A DNA stretch of 64,000 bases from Modicisalibacter muralis (GTDB lineage Bacteria > Pseudomonadota > Gammaproteobacteria > Pseudomonadales > Halomonadaceae), in NCBI RefSeq assembly GCF_900102945.1, contig NZ_FNGI01000001.1, forward strand, positions 558,001-622,000, written 5' to 3'. The translations under genes and the position numbers were made by a program. This document shows positions 15,579-25,943 of this stretch, piece after piece (position 1 is the first letter of the stretch; each line of letters begins with the position of its first letter). The notes under the pieces were generated by a model, which ran no database searches, had not been told where the DNA came from, and was given only the letters and a program-made list of their open reading frames with translations.

Positions 15579-16193
15579 ATGGCCGTAAAGAGCCTGGTCG
15601 ACGAGATGCACCAGGTGCAGATGGCTATCGAGCTGATTGAGCTCGGTGCCCGTCTGCAGGTGCTCGAGACAGAAACCGATCTTAGTCGTGCGCGATTGAT
15701 CAAGCTGTACAAGGAAGTGCGTGGCATGTCGCCGCCCAAGGGCATGCTGCCATTTTCCACCGACTGGTTTATCACGTGGCTGCCTAACATCCACTCGTCA
15801 CTGTTTTTCAACATCTATCAGCGTATGTTGGAAGATCACGGTTGCGAGCGAATGGGGGCCTTCGTGCGCGCCTTTCGCCTTTACCTTGAGCAATTGGCGC
15901 TGGAGGGTGTCGAGCCGGTTCTGGGTCTGACCCGTGCCTGGACGCTGGTGCGCTTCTTTGAAAGCGACATGCTCGAACTCAACAAATGCACGCATTGCAG
16001 CGGTCAGTTCGTGGCCCATGCCCACACACCGTCGCATGATTTCGTTTGTGGTATCTGCCAGCCGCCATCACGCGCTGGCAAAACCCGCAAGCGTCGCGAG
16101 GCAGCCCTGAACGAAGCCCGAGCCAAACTGGTTGAGTCCGTGCACCCGATGACCGCTGACGCGATGCCGGTGGCCCCGAGACTACGCGCCTGA
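15579..16193 (+). CDS. flhC: Flagellar master regulator subunit FlhC
   Basis: A 204-residue DNA-binding partner of FlhD. The C-terminal zinc site is intact: CTHCSGQFVAHAHTPSHDFVCGICQPPSRAG holds Cys pairs at about 138/141 and 158/161. The N-terminus carries LVDEMHQVQMAIELIELGARLQVLETET, and KGMLPFSTDWFITWLPNIHSS follows near residue 50. It is followed by a hairpin terminator that also contains the motA sigma-28 promoter. Confidence 0.95.
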   Translation: MAVKSLVDEMHQVQMAIELIELGARLQVLETETDLSRARLIKLYKEVRGMSPPKGMLPFSTDWFITWLPNIHSSLFFNIYQRMLEDHGCERMGAFVRAFRLYLEQLALEGVEPVLGLTRAWTLVRFFESDMLELNKCTHCSGQFVAHAHTPSHDFVCGICQPPSRAGKTRKRREAALNEARAKLVESVHPMTADAMPVAPRLRA

Positions 16194-16216
16194 CCCGCTG
16201 AATTTGCTAAACATCC

Positions 16217-16243
16217 TCAAGCGAATGGGGCCTCTGCCGATAA
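16217..16243 (+). promoter_or_regulatory. Sigma-28 (FliA) promoter for motA
   Basis: TCAA (16217-16220), exactly 15 bases, then GCCGATAA (16236-16243), an exact -10 match to the FliA consensus; the -35 has one mismatch to TAAA. It lies 44 bases before the motA GTG. The -10 element sits in the loop of the flhC terminator hairpin. Confidence 0.8.
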
Positions 16244-16265
16244 TAGGTTAGAGGCCCCAATCTTT
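16226..16265 (+). terminator. Hairpin terminator after flhC
   Basis: TGGGGCCTCT (16226-16235) pairs perfectly with AGAGGCCCCA (16250-16259) around a 14-base loop, and ATCTTTT follows. This would end the flhDC transcript ahead of motA, though the T-run is short and termination may be partial. Confidence 0.7.
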
Positions 16266-16286
16266 TCAGGCGAAGGAAATCAGCGC

Positions 16287-17159
16287 GTGCTCATTATTAT
16301 TGGCTATTTCATCGTTGTGGCGTCGGTTTTCGGCGGTTACATGCTAATTGGCGGTCATCTTGGTGCGCTTTACCAGCCCGCTGAAATCGTCATGATTGCC
16401 GGGGCGGCGGTTGGTGCATTCGTGGCATCCAACAACGGTAAGGCCATCAAGGCGACACTGCGCACGTTTTCCAAGCTCAAGCGCACCACCAAGTACAACA
16501 AAGCGATGTACATGGAGCTGATGGCGCTGCAGTACAAGTTGCTTTCCAAGGCGCGGCGCGATGGCATGCTAGCGATCGAGCGTGACATCGACGACCCCGA
16601 GAACAGTGCGCTGTTCGCCGACTATCCCAAGTTGCTCTCCGATCCGATGATCATGGCCTTTCTGACCGATTACCTGCGGCTGATGGTCAGTGGCAACATG
16701 GACCCCTTCGAAATCGATGCGCTGATGGAGCACGAGATCGAAACCTTCCAGCATGAAGCCGAAGTGCCAGCGCATGCGCTGCATGCGGTCGGTGATGGCC
16801 TGCCGGCCTTCGGTATCGTTGCCGCGGTGATGGGCGTGGTGCACGCGCTCGGCTCGGCGGACCAAGGCCCCGCCGAGATGGGTATTCTGATCGCTCATGC
16901 GCTGGTCGGTACCTTCCTCGGCATTCTGCTGGCCTACGGCTTCGTCAACCCGGTGGCGGCACGCATCCATCATCAGGTGGCCGAGGCGGTGAAGATGCTG
17001 CAGTGCATTCGCGTCACGCTGATGGCCAGTCTCAATGGCTATGCCCCGCAGTTGGCGGTGGAGTTTGGGCGTAAGGCGTTGTTTACCGCGGAGCGGCCGA
17101 CGTTCACCGAGCTCGAGGAGCACGTTCGTTCGACCAAGAGTTCGGCGGGGGGGCCATGA
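16287..17159 (+). CDS. motA: Flagellar stator subunit MotA
   Basis: A 290-residue, four-helix inner-membrane protein of the proton-driven stator. The N-terminal helix IIIGYFIVVASVFGGYMLIGG, AEIVMIAGAAVGAFVASNN, the cytoplasmic loop with KARRDGMLAIERDIDDPENSALF, and the late pair VAAVMGVVHALGS / GTFLGILLAYGFVNPVAA are all MotA features. The start is GTG at 16287 with AAGGAAA upstream. It is coupled to motB by an ATGA overlap. MotA/MotB length and type argue for the E. coli-like proton stator rather than PomAB, but the ion is not proven. Confidence 0.95.
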   Translation: MLIIIGYFIVVASVFGGYMLIGGHLGALYQPAEIVMIAGAAVGAFVASNNGKAIKATLRTFSKLKRTTKYNKAMYMELMALQYKLLSKARRDGMLAIERDIDDPENSALFADYPKLLSDPMIMAFLTDYLRLMVSGNMDPFEIDALMEHEIETFQHEAEVPAHALHAVGDGLPAFGIVAAVMGVVHALGSADQGPAEMGILIAHALVGTFLGILLAYGFVNPVAARIHHQVAEAVKMLQCIRVTLMASLNGYAPQLAVEFGRKALFTAERPTFTELEEHVRSTKSSAGGP

Positions 17160-18118
17160 GCGACAACCGTCCTATCGTCATCAAGCGCAAGAAGGCCGCG
17201 CGCAATCGGCATCATGGCGGTAACTGGAAGATTGCCTATGCCGACTTCATGACGGCGTTGATGGCGCTGTTTCTGGTGTTGTGGATTCTCTCAACGGCGA
17301 GTGAGGACGAGCTCAAGAGCATCGCCGAGTATTTTCGCACGCCATTGCCGGTAGCCATGGCCGGTGGTGACAAGAATACCGCGAGCACCAGCGCTATTCC
17401 CGGCGGTGGCCCCGATCCGATGCATGCCGATGGCGAGCGCAAGCGTATCGATGAGCGCATGCAGACTCGCCCCAGCGACGAGCAGCGTCGCCTGCTCAAC
17501 CTGGAGCAGCGCATCGAGACGGTGATCGACAAAAATCCCAAGCTGCGCGACTTGCGTTCGCAACTGCGCATGGAACTGACCCAGGAGGGCCTGCGCATCC
17601 AGATCGTCGATACCGAGCGGCGGCCGATGTTCGAGTTGGGTAGCGATCGTGTGGCTCCCTACATGCATGACATCCTGAATGCCATTGCGCCGGTACTCAA
17701 CGAATTGCCCAATCGCATCAGCCTGAGTGGCCACACCGACAGCCTGCCCTATTTCGGTGGCGAGCAAGGCTATAGCAACTGGGAGTTGTCGACCGATCGC
17801 GCCAATGCCTCGCGTCGCGAATTGGTCGCCGGCGGTCTCGATCCCAACAAACTGTTGCGCGTGGCGGGCATGGGGTCGCGGGTGCCGCTGGACGAGACCG
17901 ACCCGCGCAATGCCATCAATCGTCGCATCAGTATCGTCGTGCTCGACAAGCGTGCCGCGGCGGCCATCGAGAACCAGAGCGGCGCGAGCTGGACGCAGGT
18001 AGAGAACGTCATCGCACAAGCCGAGCAAGCCGATCCGGTGAACTCCGCCGCATTATCGAATACCGCATTGCCGGCGACTCCGCCGCGTTCAATGCCCCTT
18101 GAGACCCGAGTGGAATAG
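17156..18118 (+). CDS. motB: Flagellar stator subunit MotB
   Basis: A 320-residue single-span protein that anchors the stator to peptidoglycan. The N-terminal membrane helix KIAYADFMTALMALFLVLWIL carries the ion-binding aspartate at residue 30. The C-terminal OmpA-like peptidoglycan-binding domain (about 150-275) contains ISLSGHTDSLPY and NWELSTDRANASRRELVAGGLDPNKLLRVAGMGSR. A proline- and serine-rich tail ends the protein. It overlaps motA and lies 3 bases ahead of cheA. Confidence 0.95.
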   Translation: MSDNRPIVIKRKKAARNRHHGGNWKIAYADFMTALMALFLVLWILSTASEDELKSIAEYFRTPLPVAMAGGDKNTASTSAIPGGGPDPMHADGERKRIDERMQTRPSDEQRRLLNLEQRIETVIDKNPKLRDLRSQLRMELTQEGLRIQIVDTERRPMFELGSDRVAPYMHDILNAIAPVLNELPNRISLSGHTDSLPYFGGEQGYSNWELSTDRANASRRELVAGGLDPNKLLRVAGMGSRVPLDETDPRNAINRRISIVVLDKRAAAAIENQSGASWTQVENVIAQAEQADPVNSAALSNTALPATPPRSMPLETRVE

Positions 18119-18121
18119 CGC

Positions 18122-20266
18122 ATGGATATCACGGATTTCTATGAGACCTTCTTCGAGGAGGCCGAGGAGCTCCTGGGCGACATGGAGCGTCTCCTGCTGG
18201 AACTGGATGTCGACGAGCCCGACCCCGAACAGCTTAATGCGATCTTTCGCGCTGCGCATTCCATCAAGGGCGGCGCCGGCACCTTTGGCTTCCTCGTGTT
18301 GCAGGAAACCACCCATATTCTCGAAAACCTGCTCGACCATACGCGTCGCGGCGAGCTGACCCTGCGCCGCGATATCGTCGACACTTTCCTGGAAGCCAAG
18401 GACATGCTGCACGACCAGCTCAATGCCTATCGCAACAGCGTCGAGCCCGACCCTGAAGCCTTCGAGCGTATCTGTCAGACGCTGAAGCAACTGGCCTTGG
18501 ACGAACTGGGCGAATCGGTGGATGGCGCCACACCCGGGGCCCAGCCGGCAGCGTTCGATCCCGAGCCGGTACCCGAGCCGCTTGTCGAAGAACCGGCTGA
18601 AACCGCGCTATCGGCCGATACGGATACCCCGGATACCGGCGCAAATACGCTGTGCGTGGCGCTGTTGGGCGTCAGCGACAAGGATCGCGAACTGCTGGTC
18701 GAGGAACTCCAGCAGTTGGGCAGCGTACTCAAGCAGGGCGGTGACGTTCAGCGCTACGAAGTCATTCTGGAAACGGGTGTGAGTAGCGACGACATCGAGG
18801 CGGTGATGTGCTTCATCGTAGAGCCCGAGCAACTGGAGGTCCGGGCCGCGCCAGGCAGCGCCGCGCCGGCAGTTGGGCAAAACGATGCCGTAAGCGATGC
18901 GTCACCGACGGCCGCGTCCGAGTCTGCCAGCGAGGAACCCGCCCAGCCGCCGGCGGTCGTGGAATCGCCAGCGCGTGTCGACAAGGCCAAGCCGAAGGCG
19001 GCCAATGCTCCTGCGCAGACCCAGGGCGGCAAGAGCAAGGGCGGCGAGTCCAGCTTGCGAGTACCGGTCGACAAGGTCGACCAGATCATCAATCTGGTCG
19101 GCGAGTTGATAATTACCCAATCGATGCTCGACCAGACCGCCAGCGGATTCGATGGCGTGACGCACAGCTCGCTGCATAACGGCCTTAACCTGCTTCAGCG
19201 CAACGCACGCGATCTGCAGGAAGCGGTCATGTCGATCCGCATGATGCCGATGGATTACGTATTCAGCCGCTTCCCGCGCCTGGTGCGCGACCTGGCCGCC
19301 AAGCTCGACAAGGACGTGGAGCTGGTCACCGAGGGCAAGTCCACCGAACTCGACAAAAGCCTGATCGAGCGCATCATCGATCCGTTGACTCACTTGGTGC
19401 GCAACAGCCTCGACCACGGCATCGAATCGCCGGATGCCCGCGAGGCCGTCGGCAAGCCGCGCAGTGGCCGGCTGACGCTATCGGCACAGCACCAGGGCGG
19501 CAATATCCTCATCGAAGTGATCGATGACGGTGCCGGTCTCAACCGCAAGAAGCTGCTGGCCAAGGCCGAGGCCAACGGCTTGGCGGTTTCCGAGAACATG
19601 AGCGACGACGATGTCTGGCAATTGATATTCGCGCCGGGCTTTTCCACCGCCGAGCAGGTCAGCGACGTGTCCGGGCGCGGTGTCGGCATGGATGTCGTCA
19701 AGCGCAACATCCAGGCGATGGGCGGACATGTCGAAATCCTGTCGCGCGAAGGTCAAGGCACCACGACCCGCATCGTGCTGCCGTTGACGCTGGCGATCCT
19801 CGACGGCATGTCGATCAAGGTCGGCGAGGAAATGTTCATCCTGCCGCTCGGCGCGGTGCTCGAGTCGTTGCAGCCGACCCGTGACGATCTCTACTCGATG
19901 GCCGGCGACGATCAACTGCTCAAGGTGCGCGACGAGTACCTGCCGGTGATTGCGCTGCACCAGGCGCTCGACGTCCAGGGCGCGCGCACCGAGATTACCG
20001 AATCGATCGTGGTCATCGTGCAGGGCGAAGGCCGCCGCTACGCGCTGGTGGTCGACGATCTCGTCGGTCAGCAGCAGGTCGTGGTCAAGAATCTCGAAAC
20101 CAATTATCGCAAGGTTGCCGGCATCTCCGCGGCCACGATTCTCGGCGATGGCAGCGTCGCGCTGATTCTCGATATCGCCGATCTGCATCGTCTTAGCCGG
20201 CGCAAATCCTCGCGCCAATCCCAGCTTTCACCTAACAAGCCCGCTCAGGAGGTGCTTCCGTCATGA
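18122..20266 (+). CDS. cheA: Chemotaxis sensor kinase CheA
   Basis: A 714-residue cytosolic histidine kinase. Domain order: HPt (P1) with the phosphoacceptor His46 in [10 protein letters not shown]; a poorly conserved P2/linker rich in Glu, Pro and Ala (about 130-310); the P3 dimerisation helix ([21 protein letters not shown], about 320); the P4 ATPase with N-box [18 protein letters not shown]-type EVIDDGAGL and [10 protein letters not shown]; and the P5 CheW-like domain to about 690. It phosphorylates CheY and CheB. It overlaps cheW by ATGA. Confidence 0.96.
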   Translation: MDITDFYETFFEEAEELLGDMERLLLELDVDEPDPEQLNAIFRAAHSIKGGAGTFGFLVLQETTHILENLLDHTRRGELTLRRDIVDTFLEAKDMLHDQLNAYRNSVEPDPEAFERICQTLKQLALDELGESVDGATPGAQPAAFDPEPVPEPLVEEPAETALSADTDTPDTGANTLCVALLGVSDKDRELLVEELQQLGSVLKQGGDVQRYEVILETGVSSDDIEAVMCFIVEPEQLEVRAAPGSAAPAVGQNDAVSDASPTAASESASEEPAQPPAVVESPARVDKAKPKAANAPAQTQGGKSKGGESSLRVPVDKVDQIINLVGELIITQSMLDQTASGFDGVTHSSLHNGLNLLQRNARDLQEAVMSIRMMPMDYVFSRFPRLVRDLAAKLDKDVELVTEGKSTELDKSLIERIIDPLTHLVRNSLDHGIESPDAREAVGKPRSGRLTLSAQHQGGNILIEVIDDGAGLNRKKLLAKAEANGLAVSENMSDDDVWQLIFAPGFSTAEQVSDVSGRGVGMDVVKRNIQAMGGHVEILSREGQGTTTRIVLPLTLAILDGMSIKVGEEMFILPLGAVLESLQPTRDDLYSMAGDDQLLKVRDEYLPVIALHQALDVQGARTEITESIVVIVQGEGRRYALVVDDLVGQQQVVVKNLETNYRKVAGISAATILGDGSVALILDIADLHRLSRRKSSRQSQLSPNKPAQEVLPS

Positions 20267-20778
20267 CTGCCGTGTCCCAGGCCAATGCTCAAGTCCAGCA
20301 GGCCAACTCCACCACCCTCGACGCGCACAGCCGCGAGTTTCTGGTGTTCTCGTTGGGTAGCGAAGAGTATGCCGTCGATATTCTCAAGGTTCAGGAAATT
20401 CGTGGTTACGAGAACGTCACGCGGATTGCCAACGCCCCCGACTTCATCAAGGGCGTGACCAACCTGCGCGGCGTGATCGTGCCGATCGTCGACCTGCGCA
20501 TCAAGTTCCACCTCGACAAGGTCGAATACGGCGGCCAGACCGTGGTGATCGTGGTCAACGTTGGCGAGCGTATCGTTGGCATCGTGGTCGACGGGGTCTC
20601 CGACGTGATGACGCTGTCCCCCGATCAGGTCAAACCGGCCCCGGAGTTCGGCGTCACCTTGTCGTCCGATTATCTTAGCGGTTTGGGTAGTCTCGACGAT
20701 CGCATGCTGGTGATCGTCGATATCGACAAGCTGCTGACCAGCGAGGAGATGGCGCTGGTCGAGCATAGCGCTTCCTGA
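20263..20778 (+). CDS. cheW: Chemotaxis coupling protein CheW
   Basis: A 171-residue adaptor that links chemoreceptors to CheA. After a Gln/Asn-rich N-terminal 25 residues, the CheW fold runs from [31 protein letters not shown] through [19 protein letters not shown] to [24 protein letters not shown]. Length is normal. It is coupled to cheA, and a strong hairpin follows, so motA-motB-cheA-cheW forms one operon. Confidence 0.96.
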   Translation: MTAVSQANAQVQQANSTTLDAHSREFLVFSLGSEEYAVDILKVQEIRGYENVTRIANAPDFIKGVTNLRGVIVPIVDLRIKFHLDKVEYGGQTVVIVVNVGERIVGIVVDGVSDVMTLSPDQVKPAPEFGVTLSSDYLSGLGSLDDRMLVIVDIDKLLTSEEMALVEHSAS

Positions 20779-20797
20779 CCTCGCTGAAGCACCGCGT

Positions 20798-20826
20798 GTC
20801 GGTACACCCTTGCAGGGTGTGCCGAC
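20798..20826 (+). terminator. Hairpin after cheW
   Basis: GTCGGTACACCCT (20798-20810) pairs with AGGGTGTGCCGAC (20814-20826) with a single G-T pair and a 3-base loop. There is no T-run after it, so it may be a Rho-independent terminator of low efficiency or an mRNA 3'-end stabiliser. Confidence 0.55.
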
Positions 20827-20904
20827 AAACATGCGCTATCGGTTGGAGCGTTACCTGGTGACACAGAAAAGCAGTCCTGAATCACAATTAACGGTTTCGG
20901 TCCA

Positions 20905-20932
20905 TCAAGAAAGTCAGCAGTCCTGCCGATAG
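20905..20932 (+). promoter_or_regulatory. Probable sigma-28 promoter for the first chemoreceptor gene
   Basis: TCAA (20905-20908), 16 bases, GCCGATAG (20925-20932). The -10 element differs from consensus at one base; the -35 differs at one base and the spacing is one base longer than usual. It lies 84 bases before the chemoreceptor ATG. Confidence 0.55.
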
Positions 20933-21016
20933 TATCCATAACGAATAACAATGTGCACAAGGTGGCTGGCACCCGCCGACAAGCACCCAATATGACGCAG
21001 TCACGTAGGGGACAAT

Positions 21017-22723
21017 ATGAAGCGATTCAATAACATGTCGGTAAAGGCGAGTTGGATGCTCGTATTGTCGGTGTTTACCGCGTTGGTGCTTGGAGTGGGG
21101 GCGTTGGGCGGTTACGCCGTGAACTACAGCCAGCAGGCGCTGGGTACGCTCAATCAGGTCAATGTCGAGCAGCAATCGACGCTCAACCGCGCCAATACGC
21201 AACTCTTGGAACTGCGCCTGACGCTCCAGAATGAATACTCGAAGATCATGACCGGGGCTGTCTTCGGGGAGGCCGAGCACGATGAACTGAAACAGCGCCT
21301 CGATGGGCTTCGCGCCACCTTTGCCGGGTTCCTGGAAATTCCCGTGCAGCCCCAGCATGAGGCCCTGGTAGCCGAGGTGAAAGCCGATTTTCAGCAATTG
21401 GTCGACGAAGGCCTGGCGCCCCAGGTGGCGGGAATGGTGGAGGGTGATCTGAGCGGCTTCAGCGATCGCGCGCAACGCATCGAGGAGCTCAACAGCGCTT
21501 TCTATACCAGCGCGGTCGACTTTTTCGTGACCGCCGAAAACGACGGACGCGCCCTGTACGACGATTTCCAGTCCATGGCGTTGTCATTGAAGGCCGCCAT
21601 CGGCGCCGCTGTGGTCATCTCGCTCGCCATGATTCTGTTCGTGCTGTGGGGCATCACCGTCAATGTGCTGCGACCGCTGGACCGGATCGTCGGCCATTTC
21701 GAGAAAATGGCCGAAGGCGACCTGTCGGCACGCATCGAGCGGCGCGGCAACAACGAAATCGGCAAGCTGTTCGCTGCGTTGGCACGCATGCAGGAGAGCC
21801 TCTCGCGTACCGTTGGCAAGGTTCGCGACGGCAGCCAGGCCATTCATACCGGCTCGCAGAGCATTGCCCATGGCAACAGCGATCTATCGTCGCGTACCGA
21901 ACAACAGGCGGCTTCGTTGGAAGAAACCGCGTCGAGCATGGAGCAACTGACCTCCACGGTCAGCCAGAATGCCGATAATGCCCGTCAGGCCAGCCAACTG
22001 GCGCAGAGCGCCTCGCAGACCGCCGAACGCGGCGGCTCGGTGGTCAACCAGGTCGTCGATACCATGCGCGAGATCAGCACCCGCTCGCATAAAGTCGTCG
22101 ACATCATCGACGTGATCGATTCGATCGCTTTCCAGACCAATATCCTCGCGCTCAATGCCTCGGTGGAGGCCGCTCGTGCCGGTGAGCAGGGGCGCGGCTT
22201 CGCGGTGGTCGCAAGCGAAGTACGCAACCTGGCCAGCCGCAGCGCGGATGCTGCCAAACAGATTCGTGGGTTGATCGAAGCGTCGGTCGAGCGCGTGGAC
22301 GCCGGCTCGCAATTGGTCGATCAGGCCGGTAGCACCATGGGCGATATCGTCTCCGCGGTGCAGCGAGTCAACGACATCATGGATGAGATCGCTGCGGCTT
22401 CCCAGGAGCAGAGTAACGGCATCGGCCAGGTCAATCTGGCGATCACCGAGATGGATCAGGTCACGCAGCAGAATGCGCGACTGGTTCAGGAGGCCTCCTC
22501 GGCAGCCAATGCCCTGGAGCGTGAGGCCAGTGCACTGCGTGAATCGGTCGCGTTGTTCAAACTCGCCGGTAGTGTCGGTGGCTCTCGCGACGCTGCCCAG
22601 CCGTTGGCGATTGGCAAGCCACTGGCGACTCAATCTTCCCGAGCGCTCCCCGCCGCGAAAACGGCCGCTAGCCAGAGCGTGGAAAAAGACGAGAGTCGCG
22701 ATCTCGAGTGGGAAACTTTTTAG
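21017..22723 (+). CDS. Methyl-accepting chemotaxis protein, Tar-like
   Basis: A 568-residue transmembrane chemoreceptor. TM1 spans about residues 12-33, a four-helix-bundle periplasmic sensor follows to about 190, and TM2 is about 195-217 ([23 protein letters not shown]). HAMP comes next ([26 protein letters not shown]), then the signalling domain with the hairpin tip [49 protein letters not shown]. The last five residues, EWETF, resemble the NWETF docking peptide for CheR and CheB. Ligand unknown. It is probably transcribed from its own sigma-28 promoter. Confidence 0.95.
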   Translation: MKRFNNMSVKASWMLVLSVFTALVLGVGALGGYAVNYSQQALGTLNQVNVEQQSTLNRANTQLLELRLTLQNEYSKIMTGAVFGEAEHDELKQRLDGLRATFAGFLEIPVQPQHEALVAEVKADFQQLVDEGLAPQVAGMVEGDLSGFSDRAQRIEELNSAFYTSAVDFFVTAENDGRALYDDFQSMALSLKAAIGAAVVISLAMILFVLWGITVNVLRPLDRIVGHFEKMAEGDLSARIERRGNNEIGKLFAALARMQESLSRTVGKVRDGSQAIHTGSQSIAHGNSDLSSRTEQQAASLEETASSMEQLTSTVSQNADNARQASQLAQSASQTAERGGSVVNQVVDTMREISTRSHKVVDIIDVIDSIAFQTNILALNASVEAARAGEQGRGFAVVASEVRNLASRSADAAKQIRGLIEASVERVDAGSQLVDQAGSTMGDIVSAVQRVNDIMDEIAAASQEQSNGIGQVNLAITEMDQVTQQNARLVQEASSAANALEREASALRESVALFKLAGSVGGSRDAAQPLAIGKPLATQSSRALPAAKTAASQSVEKDESRDLEWETF

Positions 22724-22784
22724 GCGGTAGTTCTAAAAAACATAACGGCGCCATGCCGGGTCAAAGACAAGCAGGGAAACCAAC

Positions 22785-24956
22785 ATGCGCGATAACCAGC
22801 CGGTCACCCAACGTGAATATCAGCTCAACGACGAGCATTACCTGATCACCCGCACCGATCTCAAGGGGCGTATCACCTTTGCCAACCCGGCGTTCGTCGA
22901 GGTCAGCGGTTATACACGCGGCGAACTGATCGGCGCGGCGCATAGCATCGTGCGCCATCCCGATATGCCCGAGGCAGCCTTCGCCAATCTATGGCAAACC
23001 CTTGAGGCCGGCGATACATGGAACGGGCTGATCAAGAACCGACGCAAGAACGGCGATCATTACTGGGTCAACGCCAGCGTCACGCCGATCCTCGAGAATG
23101 GCGAAGTCCAGGGCTATGCCTCGGTGCGGGTCAAGGCTACGCCGGAAGAGTGCGAGCGCGCCGAGCGTGTCTACGCACAAATGGGCGAAGGGCGTGCGCG
23201 TGGCGTACGGCTGGTACGCGGCAGTATCCAGCGTAGTGGCCTGCGCGGCTGGTTGGGCCGCCTGCGTTTTCGGACCCTCCAAGGGCGTATGACCACCATG
23301 ATCGTGCTGGCGCTGCTGCTATTGGCTGCCAGTGGTGGCCTGGGCCTTTATGGTCTGGAGCAGTCCGGTCAGCGGCTTCAGCAACTCAACCGTAACGGAC
23401 TGGAGGATGTCGCCCGCTTGCAAAAGATCGGCCAGCTGATGACCCAGGGCCGTGACGCTGTGGCAGGACCAGTGAGCAACCCCATGTCGGGCGATATGGA
23501 AGCCGTGGCCGCCAAGGTCGAAGGCATCGTCGCCGAACTCGACCGGGTGTGGGGCGAGTACATGGCCCGCGAGTCTAATCATACCGATATCGCGACATCC
23601 TTCGGCGAAGGGCTGACGGGTTACCGCGACGACGGCTTGAAAGCCGTCGTCGCGAGTTTGGTCAGTGGCGATTTCTATCAAGGCTATGTGGGTTACAACG
23701 ATGTGCTCGAGCCCGAGGGCGACCGTCTGAGCGGCGTGCTTAACGAACTGGTCGCGGCCAAGCAGGCGGGCGCCAAGGAACTCGCCGAGGAGGCGCTTGC
23801 CGCACGTCAACAGATGCTCATGGCACAGCTTGCCCTGATGGTGACTGGGCTAATTCTACTGGTAGTGATGGGAGTCGTCAGCATTCGCGCCATGCGCCGC
23901 CCATTGCGCGAGTCGATGCAGTTCACCATGCAAATCGCCGCGGGCAATCTGGGCGCCAGCATGCCGAGCCACCGTGACGATGAACTGGGCCGACTGATGC
24001 GCGCGCTGGATGCGATGCGCAAGAGCCTGGGTAGCATCGTCAGCGACGTCAATCGCAGCGTGGCGGTGGTGCGCCCCGCGTCGCAGGACATCGCTTCGGG
24101 TAACGAGGATCTTTCCGCGCGCACCGAGCAGCAGGCCGCTTCGTTGCAGGAAACCGCCTCGAGCATGGAGGAGATGACCGCGACCGTGAAGCAGAACGCC
24201 GCCAACGCTCGCGAAGCCAGTGGCTTGGCCGGCAGCGCGGCAGGTTCGGTACGCGATAGCGGCGAAGTGATGGGCCAGGTGGTGGATACCATGGGCCGCA
24301 TCACCGAAAGCTCGAAGAAAGTCTCCGAGATCATCGCGGTGATCGACTCGATTGCCTTCCAGACCAACATTCTCGCGCTCAACGCCTCGGTCGAGGCGGC
24401 GCGCGCCGGCGAACAGGGCCGTGGTTTCGCCGTGGTCGCCGGCGAAGTGCGCAATCTCGCCGGACGCTCGGCGGATGCCGCACGCGAGATTCGCACCTTG
24501 ATCGATGGCTCCGCTCAGGAAATCGACGGTGGCGCCGAACTGGTCAAGCGTGCCGAAGCCTCGATCGAACAGGTCGTCGCCTCGGTGCTCAAGGTCAACG
24601 ACATCATGGGTGAGATCGCTTCGGCCTCCGATGAGCAGACCCGGGGTATCGAACAGATCAACCAGGCCGTCGCGCAGATGGATGAAGTGACCCAGCAGAA
24701 CGCCGAACGCGTACAAACCTCGGCGCGGGCCGCTATCAGCCTCGACAGCCAGGTGGCGCTGTTGGCCAATGCCATCGCCGTGCTGCGCTTGAGTGGCAGC
24801 GGCAAGGAGCAGGTCAGCCGCGAGACACGCTTCAAGGCCGCCGAGGCCCGTCGCTCGACGGGTGAAGCGGGCGAGCGCGAGCAGTTGGCGGCCCCCCAGC
24901 CTGCCAGGCAAGCGGTGCGCTCCGCCGCGGGAGACGATGAATGGGAAGCATTTTGA
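22785..24956 (+). CDS. PAS-containing chemoreceptor, Aer-like but with two membrane spans
   Basis: A 723-residue chemoreceptor. An N-terminal PAS domain (about 15-120; [27 protein letters not shown]-like, then [19 protein letters not shown] and [18 protein letters not shown]) is of the Aer FAD-binding type used for redox/energy taxis. Unlike E. coli Aer, two hydrophobic spans (about 168-190 and 345-368) flank a 150-residue loop that is probably periplasmic. HAMP-like and signalling domains follow, with the tip [49 protein letters not shown]. It ends in EWEAF, a CheR/CheB docking-like peptide. It overlaps cheR by 16 bases. Confidence 0.9.
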   Translation: MRDNQPVTQREYQLNDEHYLITRTDLKGRITFANPAFVEVSGYTRGELIGAAHSIVRHPDMPEAAFANLWQTLEAGDTWNGLIKNRRKNGDHYWVNASVTPILENGEVQGYASVRVKATPEECERAERVYAQMGEGRARGVRLVRGSIQRSGLRGWLGRLRFRTLQGRMTTMIVLALLLLAASGGLGLYGLEQSGQRLQQLNRNGLEDVARLQKIGQLMTQGRDAVAGPVSNPMSGDMEAVAAKVEGIVAELDRVWGEYMARESNHTDIATSFGEGLTGYRDDGLKAVVASLVSGDFYQGYVGYNDVLEPEGDRLSGVLNELVAAKQAGAKELAEEALAARQQMLMAQLALMVTGLILLVVMGVVSIRAMRRPLRESMQFTMQIAAGNLGASMPSHRDDELGRLMRALDAMRKSLGSIVSDVNRSVAVVRPASQDIASGNEDLSARTEQQAASLQETASSMEEMTATVKQNAANAREASGLAGSAAGSVRDSGEVMGQVVDTMGRITESSKKVSEIIAVIDSIAFQTNILALNASVEAARAGEQGRGFAVVAGEVRNLAGRSADAAREIRTLIDGSAQEIDGGAELVKRAEASIEQVVASVLKVNDIMGEIASASDEQTRGIEQINQAVAQMDEVTQQNAERVQTSARAAISLDSQVALLANAIAVLRLSGSGKEQVSRETRFKAAEARRSTGEAGEREQLAAPQPARQAVRSAAGDDEWEAF

Positions 24957-25876
24957 GCTCAATCGTGAACCAATCCGCCCAGGTCGCTACCCCGAGATTG
25001 CATGCCTCGGGTGGCGCCTGGGCGGGCGGAAGTCTCGAGCGCGATCTGGAAATGACCGATACGGACTTCGAGCGTGTGCGCAAGTTGATTTATCAGCGCG
25101 CCGGCATCGTACTCGCCGAGCATAAACGCGAGATGGTCTATAGTCGCCTGGCGCGTCGCTTGCGTGAGCATCGTTTAACCCGTTTTGCCGATTACCTGGC
25201 GCGTCTCGAGCGCCAGCCACAGGCCAGGGAGTGGGAGGCGTTCACCAACGCACTGACCACCAACCTGACGGCCTTTTTTCGTGAGGCGCATCATTTCCCC
25301 TTGCTGGCCGATCATGTCGCCAAGAGCAACGGACCGGTGCGTATCTGGTGTGCCGCGGCTTCGACCGGTGAAGAGCCGTATTCTATCGCCATGACCCTGA
25401 ACGAGACCTTGGGAGCGCGCGCCCGCGAGTCGCAGGTGATTGCCACCGACATCGATACCGATGCGTTGGCCAAGGCGCGCGAGGCGGTCTATACGCTGGA
25501 TCAGGTCGCCAAGCTGGACGAAGTGCGACGCAAGCGGTTCTTTCTGCGTGGCAGCGGTGCTCGCGCCGGACAGGCGAGGATTCGACCGGATTTGGCGGCG
25601 ATGGTCGAGCTGCAAGCGCTCAATCTATTGGCGCCGAACTGGCAGATCAGCGGCCCGTTCGATGCCATCTTCTGCCGCAATGTGATGATCTATTTCGACA
25701 CACAGACTCAAGCCGCGATCCTCGAGCGCTTCGCGCCGTTGCTCAAGCCGGATGGACTCCTTTTCGCCGGCCATTCCGAGAACTTCTCTTACATCAGTCA
25801 GGCATTTCGCCTGCGCGGCCAGACCGTCTACGAACGGGCCGATTCGTCCTCAAGTCGGTCGTCCGCTGGCCGATAA
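24941..25876 (+). CDS. cheR: Chemotaxis protein methyltransferase CheR
   Basis: A 311-residue S-adenosylmethionine-dependent enzyme that methylates receptor glutamates. The N-terminal helical domain has [33 protein letters not shown]. The methyltransferase domain has [52 protein letters not shown] and [13 protein letters not shown]. The ATG at 24941 lies inside the previous gene with GGGAGA ahead of it; the next Met is at 25049. The N-terminal 30 residues are unlike other CheR proteins and may be dispensable. Confidence 0.95.
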   Translation: MGSILSSIVNQSAQVATPRLHASGGAWAGGSLERDLEMTDTDFERVRKLIYQRAGIVLAEHKREMVYSRLARRLREHRLTRFADYLARLERQPQAREWEAFTNALTTNLTAFFREAHHFPLLADHVAKSNGPVRIWCAAASTGEEPYSIAMTLNETLGARARESQVIATDIDTDALAKAREAVYTLDQVAKLDEVRRKRFFLRGSGARAGQARIRPDLAAMVELQALNLLAPNWQISGPFDAIFCRNVMIYFDTQTQAAILERFAPLLKPDGLLFAGHSENFSYISQAFRLRGQTVYERADSSSSRSSAGR

Positions 25877-25929
25877 ATCCCAATAAGAAAATGCCCGCTG
25901 CTTCTGCCGGATTTAGCGGCGGGTAATGG

Positions 25930-25938
25930 AAAGGAGAA
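25930..25938 (+). promoter_or_regulatory. Ribosome-binding site that fixes the cheB start
   Basis: AAAGGAGAA sits 6 bases before a TTG at 25944. The in-frame ATG at 25926 lies just upstream of this site and could not use it, so translation most likely starts at the TTG. Confidence 0.65.
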
Positions 25939-25943
25939 CGCCC

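Noticed and set aside
22724-22784. Possible sigma-28 promoter before the Aer-like receptor gene
   Set aside because: TAAA and a GCCGGG block are present, but the -10 matches only four bases and the spacing is wrong.
23856-24962. A 368-codon minus-strand open frame across the Aer-like receptor
   Set aside because: Antisense shadow of the signalling domain; no recognisable family, and the plus-strand gene accounts for the coding signal.
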